A stretch of 64,000 nucleotides of DNA. It comes from Ignavibacteriales bacterium. GTDB lineage: Bacteria > Bacteroidota > Ignavibacteria > UBA10030 > SZUA-254. Positions within the stretch are counted from its first letter, which is position 1; each line of letters starts with the position of its first letter. The notes below the pieces were generated by a model. The model was not told where the DNA came from, did no database searches, and was given only the letters and a program-made list of their open reading frames with translations. The stretch covers positions 64,797 to 128,796 of the forward strand of contig JACRFD010000077.1 of the NCBI GenBank assembly GCA_016218025.1. The letters are read 5' to 3'. Shown here piece by piece: positions 34,445 through 43,520 of this stretch. The position numbers and the translations under genes are program-made.

Positions 34445-37342
34445 TCATTTTATGTCTTTCAATGCCCACTCAGCTATAATTCGTTCCTTTGCATTTTCTG
34501 ACTTAAGGAAATTTCTTATGATATTATTCATATCACCTTCCCGAGGATCCGCCCAATGCATAGCAACACATCTCATCAGGACTTCATAGGTTTCATTCTC
34601 AAATTCCCAAAGACCAAACCCCTTAACAGTTCTCTCTTCTCCAGTATCATTATTTTCTCCAATATTCTCTTCGTAACAAAAAAACATGTCACCCATGCCA
34701 GCAATGTGAAAGTCAATCAGACGGTCTATCGCGTTAAGATCAACAAGTTTTTCAGAACGATAATTCGTCATAACTTTTTTTAATAAGTCATGATTGTGCT
34801 GATAATATAATATCCTAAGTTGAACAGTTGATGACGGCTCCTTCCAAAAATGATCTAACAATTTTTGTAATATATCTTCATCGGGGTCATATAAACTTGC
34901 CACAATCCACATCCAAGGTTCACCAAAGTCTCCAATCAGTGCATTCCTATCGTGAAGAGCTCGAACGATGCCTTTTTCTGGGAATCTATTTGCCGATAAA
35001 GCCTCATTGAATAATGAGGCTTTGAGTTCAATATCCAAACATTCATCGGTTAAAATATCGATAAGATCGTTGAGTTGTTTAATACCAGCTTCCCTATAAT
35101 AAAGGTCATATCCATTTTTATTTTGTGCTATCGGATAATTAGCTAACAAACCATTACTAGTTAGTGGGAAAGTTTTATGTTCTGAGATATATGCTGCACA
35201 CCTATAAGTGAATTTATATAAATCCGGAATTTCACCAGCTTCCAATTTCCTACTCTTTAATACTTCCCAATCGATTTTAGTGATAATATCATTCTTTATT
35301 TCCTCTTCAATTGAATGATATAAATCAGCGCCGCATATCCTTGGTCCATATTGTTCAATTAGTCCAAGAATAGTTCTCATATCGAAATTTTCGAACTTGC
35401 ATTTCCAGTGGTTATTCTTTTTACTGTAAAATACCAATAATTCTTGCACCTTTGAAATAGTGGATGCTGAAATATTATCTGTATTGCAGAGACATTCGGC
35501 GGCAAGTTTAATCCTATCTTTTTCTAAAGCTTTCAGTAATAATTTATCAACTATATTTCTATCAGGTTCAATTCCACAATACAAAATAAGTGAATTATAT
35601 TCCTTGTTTACTTCAAATATTTTGTCAAGTACTTCATCATTATCCAATTTACCGATTAAATGCTTGGCGACATAAAAATCTCGAAATGATGGATGGGCAA
35701 ATCCAACCCTTTCTTCATTTATTCTGATAATATCAGTATGTAATAGATAATCAAAAAACTTTAATGGTTCATCATAAATAAAATCTGATATAATCGAGTA
35801 AGCATCGTAAATTGGGATCGAAAAAGATTTTCTCTCAAATAGATATTTTCCAAAATTTGTGAGTACTGTTTCAAATAAAGTTCGTATCACCCACTTCATG
35901 CGATCATTTGTGAATGATTCTAGTTGGCGTGATTTGTCAATTTCTCTTTTCAAGCGGAGTTGAAAATATCGATTGTAATACTTACCAATATTTTCAAAGA
36001 TAGGTTTTTCAGAATTCTTAAAAATTTCTGCTGTCATTCTAATAGTTAAAGGGGTTCGGTTGGGTAGTTGGGGAAGAAACTTTAAGAATTCAGTAGTTAT
36101 TTCTTCCTTATAATTCTCTCCAAATTCAGATCGAAATAACTTTAATGCACTTTCTTCTCCGAAGTTACCAAGAGTTACAACATCATAATCATTATCTTTA
36201 TTCTTTTTTTGATCACCCTTTAACAGCAGGTTATGAAATATTTCCTTTCTTATAGAAAGGACATACCTATTTGTTGGGAATGATTCGATGAAATCAATCA
36301 CCTGCTTATAATTGATGGCAAAATCTGTCATTTCATCAAGTCCATCGAAGAATATCCAGCACTTCCCATTTTGTAGGAGATACTTTATTTTGCTTTCATC
36401 AGTTTCTTTCAATATGTTCGCAACGACTGATATGATATCTTCATAACCACGCAGGGAAATGAAGATAGGGATTCTTGAATATTCAAATGACTTGAGAGCA
36501 ATCATCTTAGATTCATTGTAAATAATTGCTCTAACCATTGAGGTTTTTCCAGAGCCAGGGGAACCAGATAATACGCAACGATCGCTATTCAGTAATTGAT
36601 TTTCTATTTCCGGTCTATGAATATAATTTGGTTCTTTAAACTGTTGAATAATGTTACCTGCGTGTTTTGTAATTGTGTCCTTCAGCCATTGTAATTGATC
36701 ATTTACAATTGAATCGAAATTGGTGATGGGAGTTAGGTTGAGTTCCTCTGCAAAGCATTTCGCAAAATTTTCATCCAAGTTTAAAGGCAATTCGTGTTTC
36801 TTTACCGGGTCCCGTCCCTTATATTGAACCATCTCTGTCATATATCTTTTCGTATCCACAATCCTGAAGAATGGGTAATATCGCCGTGGGATTCGCGGAA
36901 GCATATCAGCACCGATGTCCCCTATAACAAGAAAACCACAGACATCAATATCGTCAGATGAAGAAAGTATCTCCGCGCCAAATAATTTCTCCTGTTTCTT
37001 AAAAATTCTATTCTTTATTTTATAATTTTGATCCTGCACTTGAGCGAAAGGCGTCTCAGAGCGTCCCTCATGTAATCTCTTTTTGTGGGGAAGTATTATT
37101 ACATCACCAGTATCTGTAACCTGTAATTGTTGAACTTTATAATTTTTTAACTCAATATTTATGATTCCATCTTTTTTGATCAAAATCGCGTCAATTTGTC
37201 TTTCACAATATAAACCAACAAAAAGATAACAGAATTCAGATGAGTCCTTGTATTGATTATCTAAAATTTTAGCCAGTGATGACAGGATATCACGTTCACC
37301 CTCGGTGATGTTGCTTCCACCTTTATATATATTAAACGGCAT
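34445..37342 (-). CDS. NERD-NACHT ATPase (bacterial NLR-like), first gene of the island
   Basis: A 965-residue multidomain protein. Residues about 12-120 form a NERD nuclease-related domain with E16, D51 and E64-x-K66 (in NIELKNYK), the metal-binding set of the PD-(D/E)XK clan. A linker follows, then a NACHT ATPase: Walker A GSPGSGKT at 260-267, Walker B with the NACHT-type FFDGLDE at 331-337, and an Arg in NRYVLSIRKE acting as sensor. The NACHT C-terminal helical part ends with GFAHPSFRDFYVAKHL. The last ~350 residues are helical repeats suited to sensing. NACHT proteins are STAND switches, and many bacterial ones stop phages by nuclease or abortive action. It leads the operon with the GIY-YIG and PD-(D/E)XK genes. 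There is no signal peptide or TM helix. Confidence 0.85.
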   Translation of the reverse strand: MPFNIYKGGSNITEGERDILSSLAKILDNQYKDSSEFCYLFVGLYCERQIDAILIKKDGIINIELKNYKVQQLQVTDTGDVIILPHKKRLHEGRSETPFAQVQDQNYKIKNRIFKKQEKLFGAEILSSSDDIDVCGFLVIGDIGADMLPRIPRRYYPFFRIVDTKRYMTEMVQYKGRDPVKKHELPLNLDENFAKCFAEELNLTPITNFDSIVNDQLQWLKDTITKHAGNIIQQFKEPNYIHRPEIENQLLNSDRCVLSGSPGSGKTSMVRAIIYNESKMIALKSFEYSRIPIFISLRGYEDIISVVANILKETDESKIKYLLQNGKCWIFFDGLDEMTDFAINYKQVIDFIESFPTNRYVLSIRKEIFHNLLLKGDQKKNKDNDYDVVTLGNFGEESALKLFRSEFGENYKEEITTEFLKFLPQLPNRTPLTIRMTAEIFKNSEKPIFENIGKYYNRYFQLRLKREIDKSRQLESFTNDRMKWVIRTLFETVLTNFGKYLFERKSFSIPIYDAYSIISDFIYDEPLKFFDYLLHTDIIRINEERVGFAHPSFRDFYVAKHLIGKLDNDEVLDKIFEVNKEYNSLILYCGIEPDRNIVDKLLLKALEKDRIKLAAECLCNTDNISASTISKVQELLVFYSKKNNHWKCKFENFDMRTILGLIEQYGPRICGADLYHSIEEEIKNDIITKIDWEVLKSRKLEAGEIPDLYKFTYRCAAYISEHKTFPLTSNGLLANYPIAQNKNGYDLYYREAGIKQLNDLIDILTDECLDIELKASLFNEALSANRFPEKGIVRALHDRNALIGDFGEPWMWIVASLYDPDEDILQKLLDHFWKEPSSTVQLRILYYQHNHDLLKKVMTNYRSEKLVDLNAIDRLIDFHIAGMGDMFFCYEENIGENNDTGEERTVKGFGLWEFENETYEVLMRCVAMHWADPREGDMNNIIRNFLKSENAKERIIAEWALKDIK

Positions 37343-37365
37343 AGAATTATTTATTCAAATTATTT

Positions 37366-37375
37366 GTAATATTAC
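37366..37375. promoter_or_regulatory. possible operator ahead of the NACHT gene
   Basis: A perfect palindrome GTAATATTAC in the 65-bp gap between the NACHT start (37342) and the right REP copy. Position would suit repressor or activator binding. No strong -35/-10 pair is seen, so the promoter is not placed. Confidence 0.3.
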
Positions 37376-37407
37376 CAATTACACTCAAACAAACTAAAAA
37401 GATATCT

Positions 37408-37544
37408 ATTTCGCTCCTCACGGAGCTTTGTTTCTTTTTCTTCTTCAATCTAAAAACATTCATCCCCTACGGGGATAATATAATCTTGTTTAGAACTATC
37501 ATCTTGTTAGTCACGTAGGGACAAGATGTCTATAGTTCATTAAC
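37408..37544. repeat. REP-like unit, right full copy (direct repeat of 32534-32669)
   Basis: Same order as the left copy: ATTTCGCTCC-tcac-GGAGC, a TTCTTCAATCTAAAAACATT spacer, ATCCCC-tac-GGGGAT (37462-37476), a GTCACGTAGGGAC hairpin with one mismatch, and the end TATAGTTCATTAAC. It lies between the island and asd, with no transposase gene next to it. Confidence 0.85.
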
Positions 37545-37576
37545 TCAAGGCATGTCCGAATTTTAATTTTTACTTT

Positions 37577-38584
37577 TTACTTTTTACTTTTTAATTGTTT
37601 AATCCATTCCTCCGCTATCTGCACTGCATTTGTTGCAGCGCCTTTGCGTAGATTGTCTGAAACAATCCATAGATTCAATCCATTTACAATCGTTTCATCG
37701 CGGCGGATTCTTCCAACAAATACATCATCCTTATCATGCGACCAGATGGGCATTGGATAAATGCTTTTCGAAATATCATCTTGCAACTTCACTCCCCGCG
37801 CTCTCCGCAGTAGACCGGTTACGTCGGTTATCCTGAATGGTTTTTCAAGTTCAATATTCACCGCTTCGCTGTGTCCGCCAATAACCGGCACACGCACGCA
37901 TGTTGCGGTTACCTTGATAGAATCGTCGCCCATTATTTTTTTCGTTTCGTTGACCATCTTTATTTCTTCTTTTGTATAACCCCCTTCAACAAAAATATCA
38001 ATCTGCGGAAGCACATTGTATGCAATAGGGTGCGGAAATTTCTTTTCAACATCCATTCTTTTTGCCAGTTCTCCTTCAAGCTGTTCAACAGCTTTCTTGC
38101 CTGCACCGGTTATTCCCTGATATGTTGAAACAACGATACGTTTAATTCTCCACCTGTCATGAATCGGTTTCAATGCGACAACCATTTGTATAGTAGAGCA
38201 ATTTGGATTTGCTATGATACCTTTGTGCCAGTATATATCTTCATGATTGACTTCAGGCACGACAAGCGGCACATCCGGATCCATACGGAATGCACTGCTG
38301 TTATCTATAACAAGTGTTCCTGCCTTCACAGCATAAGGTGCGAATTCTTTGCTGATCGCTCCACCGGCGGAAAATAATGCTACATCTATTCCTTTAAAAC
38401 TTTCTTTTGTCAACTCGTCAACATCAACCGACTTACCATTAAAAACGATTGTAGTCCCCGCCGACTTTGCTGAGGCAAGCAACCGAAGTTTTTCTACCGG
38501 AAATTTTCTTTCTTCGAGCACTTGAATCATTTTTCTTCCAACAAGTCCCGTTGCTCCGACTACAACTACATTATATTTTTTCAT
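37577..38584 (-). CDS. asd: aspartate-semialdehyde dehydrogenase
   Basis: A 335-residue NADPH-dependent enzyme reducing aspartyl phosphate to the semialdehyde for lysine, threonine and methionine synthesis. NVVVVGATGLVGRKMIQVLEER is the nucleotide-binding start; IIANPNCSTIQMV holds the catalytic Cys (about residue 131) and RVPVIGGHSEAVNIEL the catalytic His. Length is typical of the bacterial group related to the B. subtilis enzyme. It lies 9 bp downstream of lysA on the same strand and is the last gene of the lysC-lysA-asd cluster. Confidence 0.96.
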   Translation of the reverse strand: MKKYNVVVVGATGLVGRKMIQVLEERKFPVEKLRLLASAKSAGTTIVFNGKSVDVDELTKESFKGIDVALFSAGGAISKEFAPYAVKAGTLVIDNSSAFRMDPDVPLVVPEVNHEDIYWHKGIIANPNCSTIQMVVALKPIHDRWRIKRIVVSTYQGITGAGKKAVEQLEGELAKRMDVEKKFPHPIAYNVLPQIDIFVEGGYTKEEIKMVNETKKIMGDDSIKVTATCVRVPVIGGHSEAVNIELEKPFRITDVTGLLRRARGVKLQDDISKSIYPMPIWSHDKDDVFVGRIRRDETIVNGLNLWIVSDNLRKGAATNAVQIAEEWIKQLKSKK

Positions 38585-38593
38585 TCTATTTAA

Positions 38594-39859
38594 TCAAAGA
38601 TTTGTTAAAGATTCTCGTTGTCTGATTAATTTGTAATTCTCACCATCAATTAAGACTTCTGCAGGCCTCGGCCTGCCATTGTAGTTCGACGATAAAACAT
38701 AACCATATGCGCCAGTACACATTAGTGCAAGATAATCATATTGCTCGACTTTTGGAATCTGACGATCTATTGCAAAAAAATCTCCCGTTTCACATAATGG
38801 GCCCACAATATCGGCTGTTTGATCTTCGCCTTCCCTCAGACTGATGGGGATAATTTGATGATGCGATTGGTATAAAGTTGGACGCATAAAATCGTTCATA
38901 CCTGCATCAACTATTATAAAATTTCTCCCTGTTTTCTTTTTAAAGTACAATACTTGTGTTGCCAATATTCCCGCATGAGCTATTATTGATCGACCGGGCT
39001 GGATCAATATTTTACATTTTGATTCCGCAAGAATCGGCACTACTGCTTCAATAAAATTAGCAACCGTGACTTCCGACTCCGCATGATTTTCGTTCTTCGG
39101 TAGCCGGGGATGAGAGATAAAATCATGATACTGTACACCAAATCCTCCGCCAAAGTTCAGATGTTTCATTGGAATTCCGCTATTTCTAAGATCAATAACA
39201 AATTTTGTAACGGTTTTTGCCGCAGCTATAAATGTTTCGACATTTGTAATTTGAGAACCAATGTGAATATGAATGCCAACGACTTCAATAGAAGGCAACC
39301 GTATTGCTTTCTCCAGAACACCGCGGGCTTCAAAAGAATCGACACCAAATTTATTTTCTTTTTTCCCTGTCGTAATATACGGATGCGTGTCAACTTCAAC
39401 ATCAAAATTAATTCTGAGAAGAACCCTCGCGACGGTATTCAATCCAGAAGCAATCCGGCTGATTTCCATCAATTCACCTTCCGATTCCACATTGAATTCA
39501 AGTATATTCTTCTTCAATGCAAACTCAATCTCGTCGAAACGCTTTCCTACTCCACTGTATGTTATTCGGTTGGGTAAAAATCCAGCTTCAAGAGCCAGAT
39601 AAAGTTCACCGATGGATCCGACATCACATCCGATTCCTTCAGTAGCAATGATCGAGAGGATTGTCCGATTCATATTTGCTTTAACAGCATAACAAGAAAG
39701 ATGGTCGGTTTTCCCGAATGCTTTTTCTATGTACCGACAATGATCTATTATCGATTTTTTACTGTAAACATACAAAGGTGTGCCAAAACGTTTAACAACG
39801 GTTTGCAAATTTGTATTTTCACACCAGAGTTCATTATTCTGAAAATAAAATTCCCTCAT
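38594..39859 (-). CDS. lysA: diaminopimelate decarboxylase
   Basis: A 421-residue PLP enzyme turning meso-diaminopimelate to lysine. The PLP lysine is in SCYAVKANMN; HIGSQITNVETF, GGGFGVQYHD (phosphate site), EPGRSIIA-type text (here QPGRSIIAHAGIL) and CETGDFFA-x-D with MCTGAYGYVLSSNYNGRPRPAEVL mark the fold-type III decarboxylase. The length is normal. It starts 2 bp after the lysC stop, so they are tightly coupled. Confidence 0.96.
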   Translation of the reverse strand: MREFYFQNNELWCENTNLQTVVKRFGTPLYVYSKKSIIDHCRYIEKAFGKTDHLSCYAVKANMNRTILSIIATEGIGCDVGSIGELYLALEAGFLPNRITYSGVGKRFDEIEFALKKNILEFNVESEGELMEISRIASGLNTVARVLLRINFDVEVDTHPYITTGKKENKFGVDSFEARGVLEKAIRLPSIEVVGIHIHIGSQITNVETFIAAAKTVTKFVIDLRNSGIPMKHLNFGGGFGVQYHDFISHPRLPKNENHAESEVTVANFIEAVVPILAESKCKILIQPGRSIIAHAGILATQVLYFKKKTGRNFIIVDAGMNDFMRPTLYQSHHQIIPISLREGEDQTADIVGPLCETGDFFAIDRQIPKVEQYDYLALMCTGAYGYVLSSNYNGRPRPAEVLIDGENYKLIRQRESLTNL

Positions 39860-39861
39860 CG

Positions 39862-41241
39862 TTACTGTTTTATCCCAAATTCATTTGAAAAGAATTCATC
39901 ATGCAATATTCGCACAGAATTGTCAACATCACATTCTTTGACAACAATAGTTAAATTGATTTCAGAAGCACCTTCAGAAATCATTTCTATGTTGATCCCT
40001 TTACCGGCAAGTGCCCCGAATATTCTGGCAGCAATGCCTGGGGTTTGCTTCATACCCTCGCCCACGATACAAATAATTCCTCTCTGAGTTTGCACACCAA
40101 CTTCCCCGATGGTCTCCAACTCTTTTCGTATTTCTTCAAAACCTGTGTCGACATCAATCGTTAACGAAACACTTACTTCCGAGGTCGCCACAACATCAAC
40201 ACTTTTACCATGTTCAGCGAATATCGAAAACAATTTCGCGAGAAACCCATGGGCAAGCAGCATTCGAGATGACGAAACATTTACAACGATAATTCCTTTC
40301 TTCGATGCAACCGATTTAACTACATCCTTTCGTTCATTGATCGTTTTATTTATTATCAGAGTACCTTTGATTTGGGGCCGTTTTGAATTCAAAATTCTAA
40401 CCGGGATATTTTTCTGCATCGCGGGTAAAATGGTGTTGGGATGAAGAACTTTAGCCCCAAAATAAGCAAGTTCCGAAGCTTCATCGAAACTCATCTCATC
40501 AATTAATTTTGCATCGGGGACAATTCGCGGATCTGCCGTCATCATTCCATCCACATCAGTCCAAATTTGAATTTCATCGGCACAAAGTACAGAACCGAAA
40601 ATCGCGGCACTGTAATCCGATCCGCCCCTGCCGATAGTTGTGGTAGCTCCATCCCTTGATGATCCAATAAATCCTTGAGTGATAACAATTTTTTCTTCAT
40701 CGAGCAACGGTAAAAGATTTGATTTTGCACGTTCCTCAATTAATGATATTATCGGTTTAGCTTCTGAAAACGAATTATCGGTAATCATTACTGTTCGTGC
40801 ATCAACAAGCGCTGACGGGATATCGGACTCTGCAATTGCTGCTTGAATAATAAGCGATGATAGCCGCTCTCCATAACTTGTGAATGTATCGAGAGATTTT
40901 TTTGTTAACTCTCCAAGAAGATGCACTCCCCTGACAATATTTCTTAACTCCTGAAATATTTCATCTATTGTTTCAAATACGATTACCCTCCCGTGATTGC
41001 CCAACAATTCTTCTGCGATAGTTCTGTGACGAACCCTCAATTTGTCAAGAATATTAAGAGCTTTTTCCTTATCACCGGAATAAACTGTATTAGCGGCACG
41101 AATCAGATCATTTGTTACACCGGAACACGCCGACACAACAACGAGTCTCTTTTGATGGCTTCCCTGTTTTACAATTTCTATCAACCTCCGGATAGCAGAG
41201 GAGTTCTCCACCGAGGTTCCTCCAAATTTCATAACAATCAT
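39862..41241 (-). CDS. lysC: aspartate kinase
   Basis: A 459-residue monofunctional aspartokinase: VMKFGGTSVENSSAIRRL at the N terminus, TTIGRGGSDYSAAIFGSVL, and EIQIWTDVDGMMTADPRIV in the kinase domain; two ACT domains follow (about 310-459), with VNVSSSRMLLAHGFLAKLFS and the second beginning near ICIVGEGMKQTPGIAARIF. It makes aspartyl phosphate and is likely feedback-controlled by lysine or threonine via the ACT domains. It leads a lysC-lysA-asd operon. I looked for a lysine riboswitch in the 41242-41351 gap and saw none. Confidence 0.96.
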   Translation of the reverse strand: MIVMKFGGTSVENSSAIRRLIEIVKQGSHQKRLVVVSACSGVTNDLIRAANTVYSGDKEKALNILDKLRVRHRTIAEELLGNHGRVIVFETIDEIFQELRNIVRGVHLLGELTKKSLDTFTSYGERLSSLIIQAAIAESDIPSALVDARTVMITDNSFSEAKPIISLIEERAKSNLLPLLDEEKIVITQGFIGSSRDGATTTIGRGGSDYSAAIFGSVLCADEIQIWTDVDGMMTADPRIVPDAKLIDEMSFDEASELAYFGAKVLHPNTILPAMQKNIPVRILNSKRPQIKGTLIINKTINERKDVVKSVASKKGIIVVNVSSSRMLLAHGFLAKLFSIFAEHGKSVDVVATSEVSVSLTIDVDTGFEEIRKELETIGEVGVQTQRGIICIVGEGMKQTPGIAARIFGALAGKGINIEMISEGASEINLTIVVKECDVDNSVRILHDEFFSNEFGIKQ

Positions 41242-41351
41242 GATATATTCAATAGATCCTTTTTAAAATATTATTGACAAAATATAATAAAAACTTAATT
41301 GGTAGACTGCCAAATCAGAAGCATTTAATCACGAAAGAGATCATCCATGTG

Positions 41352-42020
41352 TTACTGCAGCATCAAATTAATAATAGCAAAATATGGATACGACAAGATG
41401 CTGATGATGCTGCTGAACAACATGCTGAACGGCTGCCAGCGCATTAAAATTATAACAGCAAATATCCCGAAAAATCCTAAGCTCTGGTACCTCTCGCTTA
41501 GATCATCAGGCAGCATAGCGGCAACAACATGCGACCCATCTAATGGAGGAATAGGTATTAAATTGAAAACCGCAAGCACAACGTTTAATGTTATGCCGCC
41601 AGCAAACATTTTGAACATAAAACTAAAAGCTTCCTCTATCATTGGATTTGTCGCAGGTATCACCCTTCCTAACAATGCAACAGCGATAACCATAAAAGTA
41701 CATACCAACGCAACTATGAGATTGGATAGAGGTCCGACAACTGAAACAAGTATATCATCCCTCCGATAATCTGAAAAGTTGAGAGGATTAATCGGAACAG
41801 GTTTTGCCCACGCGATGAATACTCTGCCTGCAACGAAAAGTGAAAACAAAGGAACAAGGATTGAACCGATCGGATCAATGTGCGGAATCGGGTTTAAAGT
41901 TAATCTTCCCATCTGTTTAGCTGTTGGATCGCCGAGTTTTAAAGCCATCCAACCATGTGCAACTTCGTGAATAACTACTGAGAAAAGTAGGATAGGTAAA
42001 ATATATAGTTGTTCGAGCAT
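41352..42020 (-). CDS. M50 site-2-protease-like membrane metallopeptidase
   Basis: A 222-residue integral membrane protease with about five to six TM helices. The zinc motif HExxH is in SVVIHEVAHGWMAL and the third ligand Asp in NLIPIPPLDGSHVVAAML. It lacks PDZ and CBS domains, so it is of the short, group III-like type found in many bacteria; substrates are unknown. It is oriented with the downstream (minus-strand) aspartate kinase and the upstream aminotransferase, 47 bp from the latter, with a small repeat-like TTATGAGTT tract between them (42028-42060). Confidence 0.92.
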   Translation of the reverse strand: MLEQLYILPILLFSVVIHEVAHGWMALKLGDPTAKQMGRLTLNPIPHIDPIGSILVPLFSLFVAGRVFIAWAKPVPINPLNFSDYRRDDILVSVVGPLSNLIVALVCTFMVIAVALLGRVIPATNPMIEEAFSFMFKMFAGGITLNVVLAVFNLIPIPPLDGSHVVAAMLPDDLSERYQSLGFFGIFAVIILMRWQPFSMLFSSIISILSYPYFAIINLMLQ

Positions 42021-42067
42021 GAAACTTTATAGTTATGAATTTTAAGTTGTGAGTTATGAAATTTTTA

Positions 42068-43519
42068 TCAGGATGCTTCGGACGGATAGCGCTCCGAGCG
42101 TAGTCTTGCCGAATCATCTAGCGTAAAACATTTTGACAGATCTGGCTTATACCCTTTAGCATGATAAGTACCGGTATTTGGATTCATTACATAATCACCT
42201 CTAAATTTACCTGCAACAATGTTTTTCAGCATATCAATAAACAAATCGAGATCTTCTTCGTTATTATAACAACCAAGAGAGGCACGTACTAATCCGGGTA
42301 TATTTTGTTTATTGCCGGATACCATTTCGGCAGTCAACCGTCGATCTTCTTCAGGAGTAATACCTAACATTCTTTTTACATACGGATGAGCGCAAAAACA
42401 TCCGTTTCTTAATCCGATTCCTGCCTCAGCACCAAAAATTGCGGCGACCAAAGCGTTGTGCATTCCTTCAACATTAAAAGTTATTACTCCAACCTTATTT
42501 TTAAAATCATCCAAAGGTCCGAATAATTTAACTTTAGGTATTTTCTTTAATTTTTCATAAGCATAGTTGAGCAGTTCGGTTTCATGGTTTGAAATATTTT
42601 CCATTCCAACTTCTTCCAGCATCATAATTGATTTTGCTAATGCTATAGCACCAACTACATTCGGACTACCTGCTTCATCTTTATCAGGCGGAGTGCTCCA
42701 ATATACTTCATCGAGAGAGACCGCAGTTACAACTCCACCGCCGACAGAATCGGGCACACCTTGTTCAAAAAATTTCCGCTGACCAATTAAAACTCCTGTT
42801 CCAAATGGAGCGTACATTTTATGAGCGGAGAATGCGAGGAAATCTATATGAGCGGGATCATCATCGGGAAGAATATCGATGGCACGATGCGGTGCAAGCT
42901 GCGCGGCATCTACGAATATTTTTGCACCCGCTTCGTGAACCCACTTTGCCATATCGTAAATAGGGTTGCATATCCCGGTTATATTGGATGCACCTGTAAC
43001 AGCTACAAGCTTTACTTTTTCTTTATGAGTTTTCAAAGTCTTACGAAGATCATCCAAGCGCAAACGTCCAACATCATCAACATCTATATGAACAACTTTG
43101 CAATATTTTCTCCACGGTAAATCGTTCGAGTGATGCTCCATAATGGTAGTAATAACAACATCATCTTTTTTCAATTCCAGCCTATTAGCGAGTTTATTTA
43201 TTGCTTCAGTGGAATTTTTTATCAATATGACTGTATTCGTAGATAGATCTGCACCAACAAATTTTCCAATAATATCGTGTGCATGATCATACAGCTCGGT
43301 TGAGACGAGCGATTTATATCCGGTACCGCGATGAACACCGGAATACCATGGCATAAAATCTTCGATGCATTTTATAACAGACCGAAATGTTGGTGTGCTT
43401 GCCGCGTTATCTAAAAAAATATATCGCCTTTCTGTACCGTCAAGCAGAGGAACCATAGAATTGATGCCAACCAACTCATCTCTTAAATCTGAAAGTCTAA
43501 GTTTTTTATTCGATTGCAT
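42068..43519 (-). CDS. class V aminotransferase, cysteine desulfurase-like
   Basis: A 483-residue PLP enzyme of fold type I. The N terminus has YIFLDNAASTPTFRSV; HHSNDLPWR, DAAQLAPHRAIDI and the PLP lysine in DFLAFSAHKMYAPFGTGV are standard for SufS/CsdA. The active-site loop cysteine lies in GLRNGCFCAHPYVKRM. It is longer than ordinary SufS (~410 residues); the additional residues are mostly at the C terminus and in the middle. It could provide sulfur for Fe-S clusters or act in thio-modification, but no suf or isc partner is nearby. It starts 1 bp after the XerC/D gene stop. Confidence 0.88.
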   Translation of the reverse strand: MQSNKKLRLSDLRDELVGINSMVPLLDGTERRYIFLDNAASTPTFRSVIKCIEDFMPWYSGVHRGTGYKSLVSTELYDHAHDIIGKFVGADLSTNTVILIKNSTEAINKLANRLELKKDDVVITTIMEHHSNDLPWRKYCKVVHIDVDDVGRLRLDDLRKTLKTHKEKVKLVAVTGASNITGICNPIYDMAKWVHEAGAKIFVDAAQLAPHRAIDILPDDDPAHIDFLAFSAHKMYAPFGTGVLIGQRKFFEQGVPDSVGGGVVTAVSLDEVYWSTPPDKDEAGSPNVVGAIALAKSIMMLEEVGMENISNHETELLNYAYEKLKKIPKVKLFGPLDDFKNKVGVITFNVEGMHNALVAAIFGAEAGIGLRNGCFCAHPYVKRMLGITPEEDRRLTAEMVSGNKQNIPGLVRASLGCYNNEEDLDLFIDMLKNIVAGKFRGDYVMNPNTGTYHAKGYKPDLSKCFTLDDSARLRSERYPSEAS

Positions 43520-43520
43520 T

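Noticed and set aside
32724..37342. Restriction-modification reading of the three-gene island
   Set aside because: No methyltransferase or specificity subunit is encoded; the NACHT ATPase points to a STAND-type switch instead.
32427..37544. CRISPR array suggested by repeated palindromes
   Set aside because: The repeats are few, not regularly spaced, and have conserved text between them; no cas genes are present.
41242..41351. Possible lysine riboswitch ahead of lysC
   Set aside because: The gap is about 110 bp and shows none of the lysine-riboswitch core segments.
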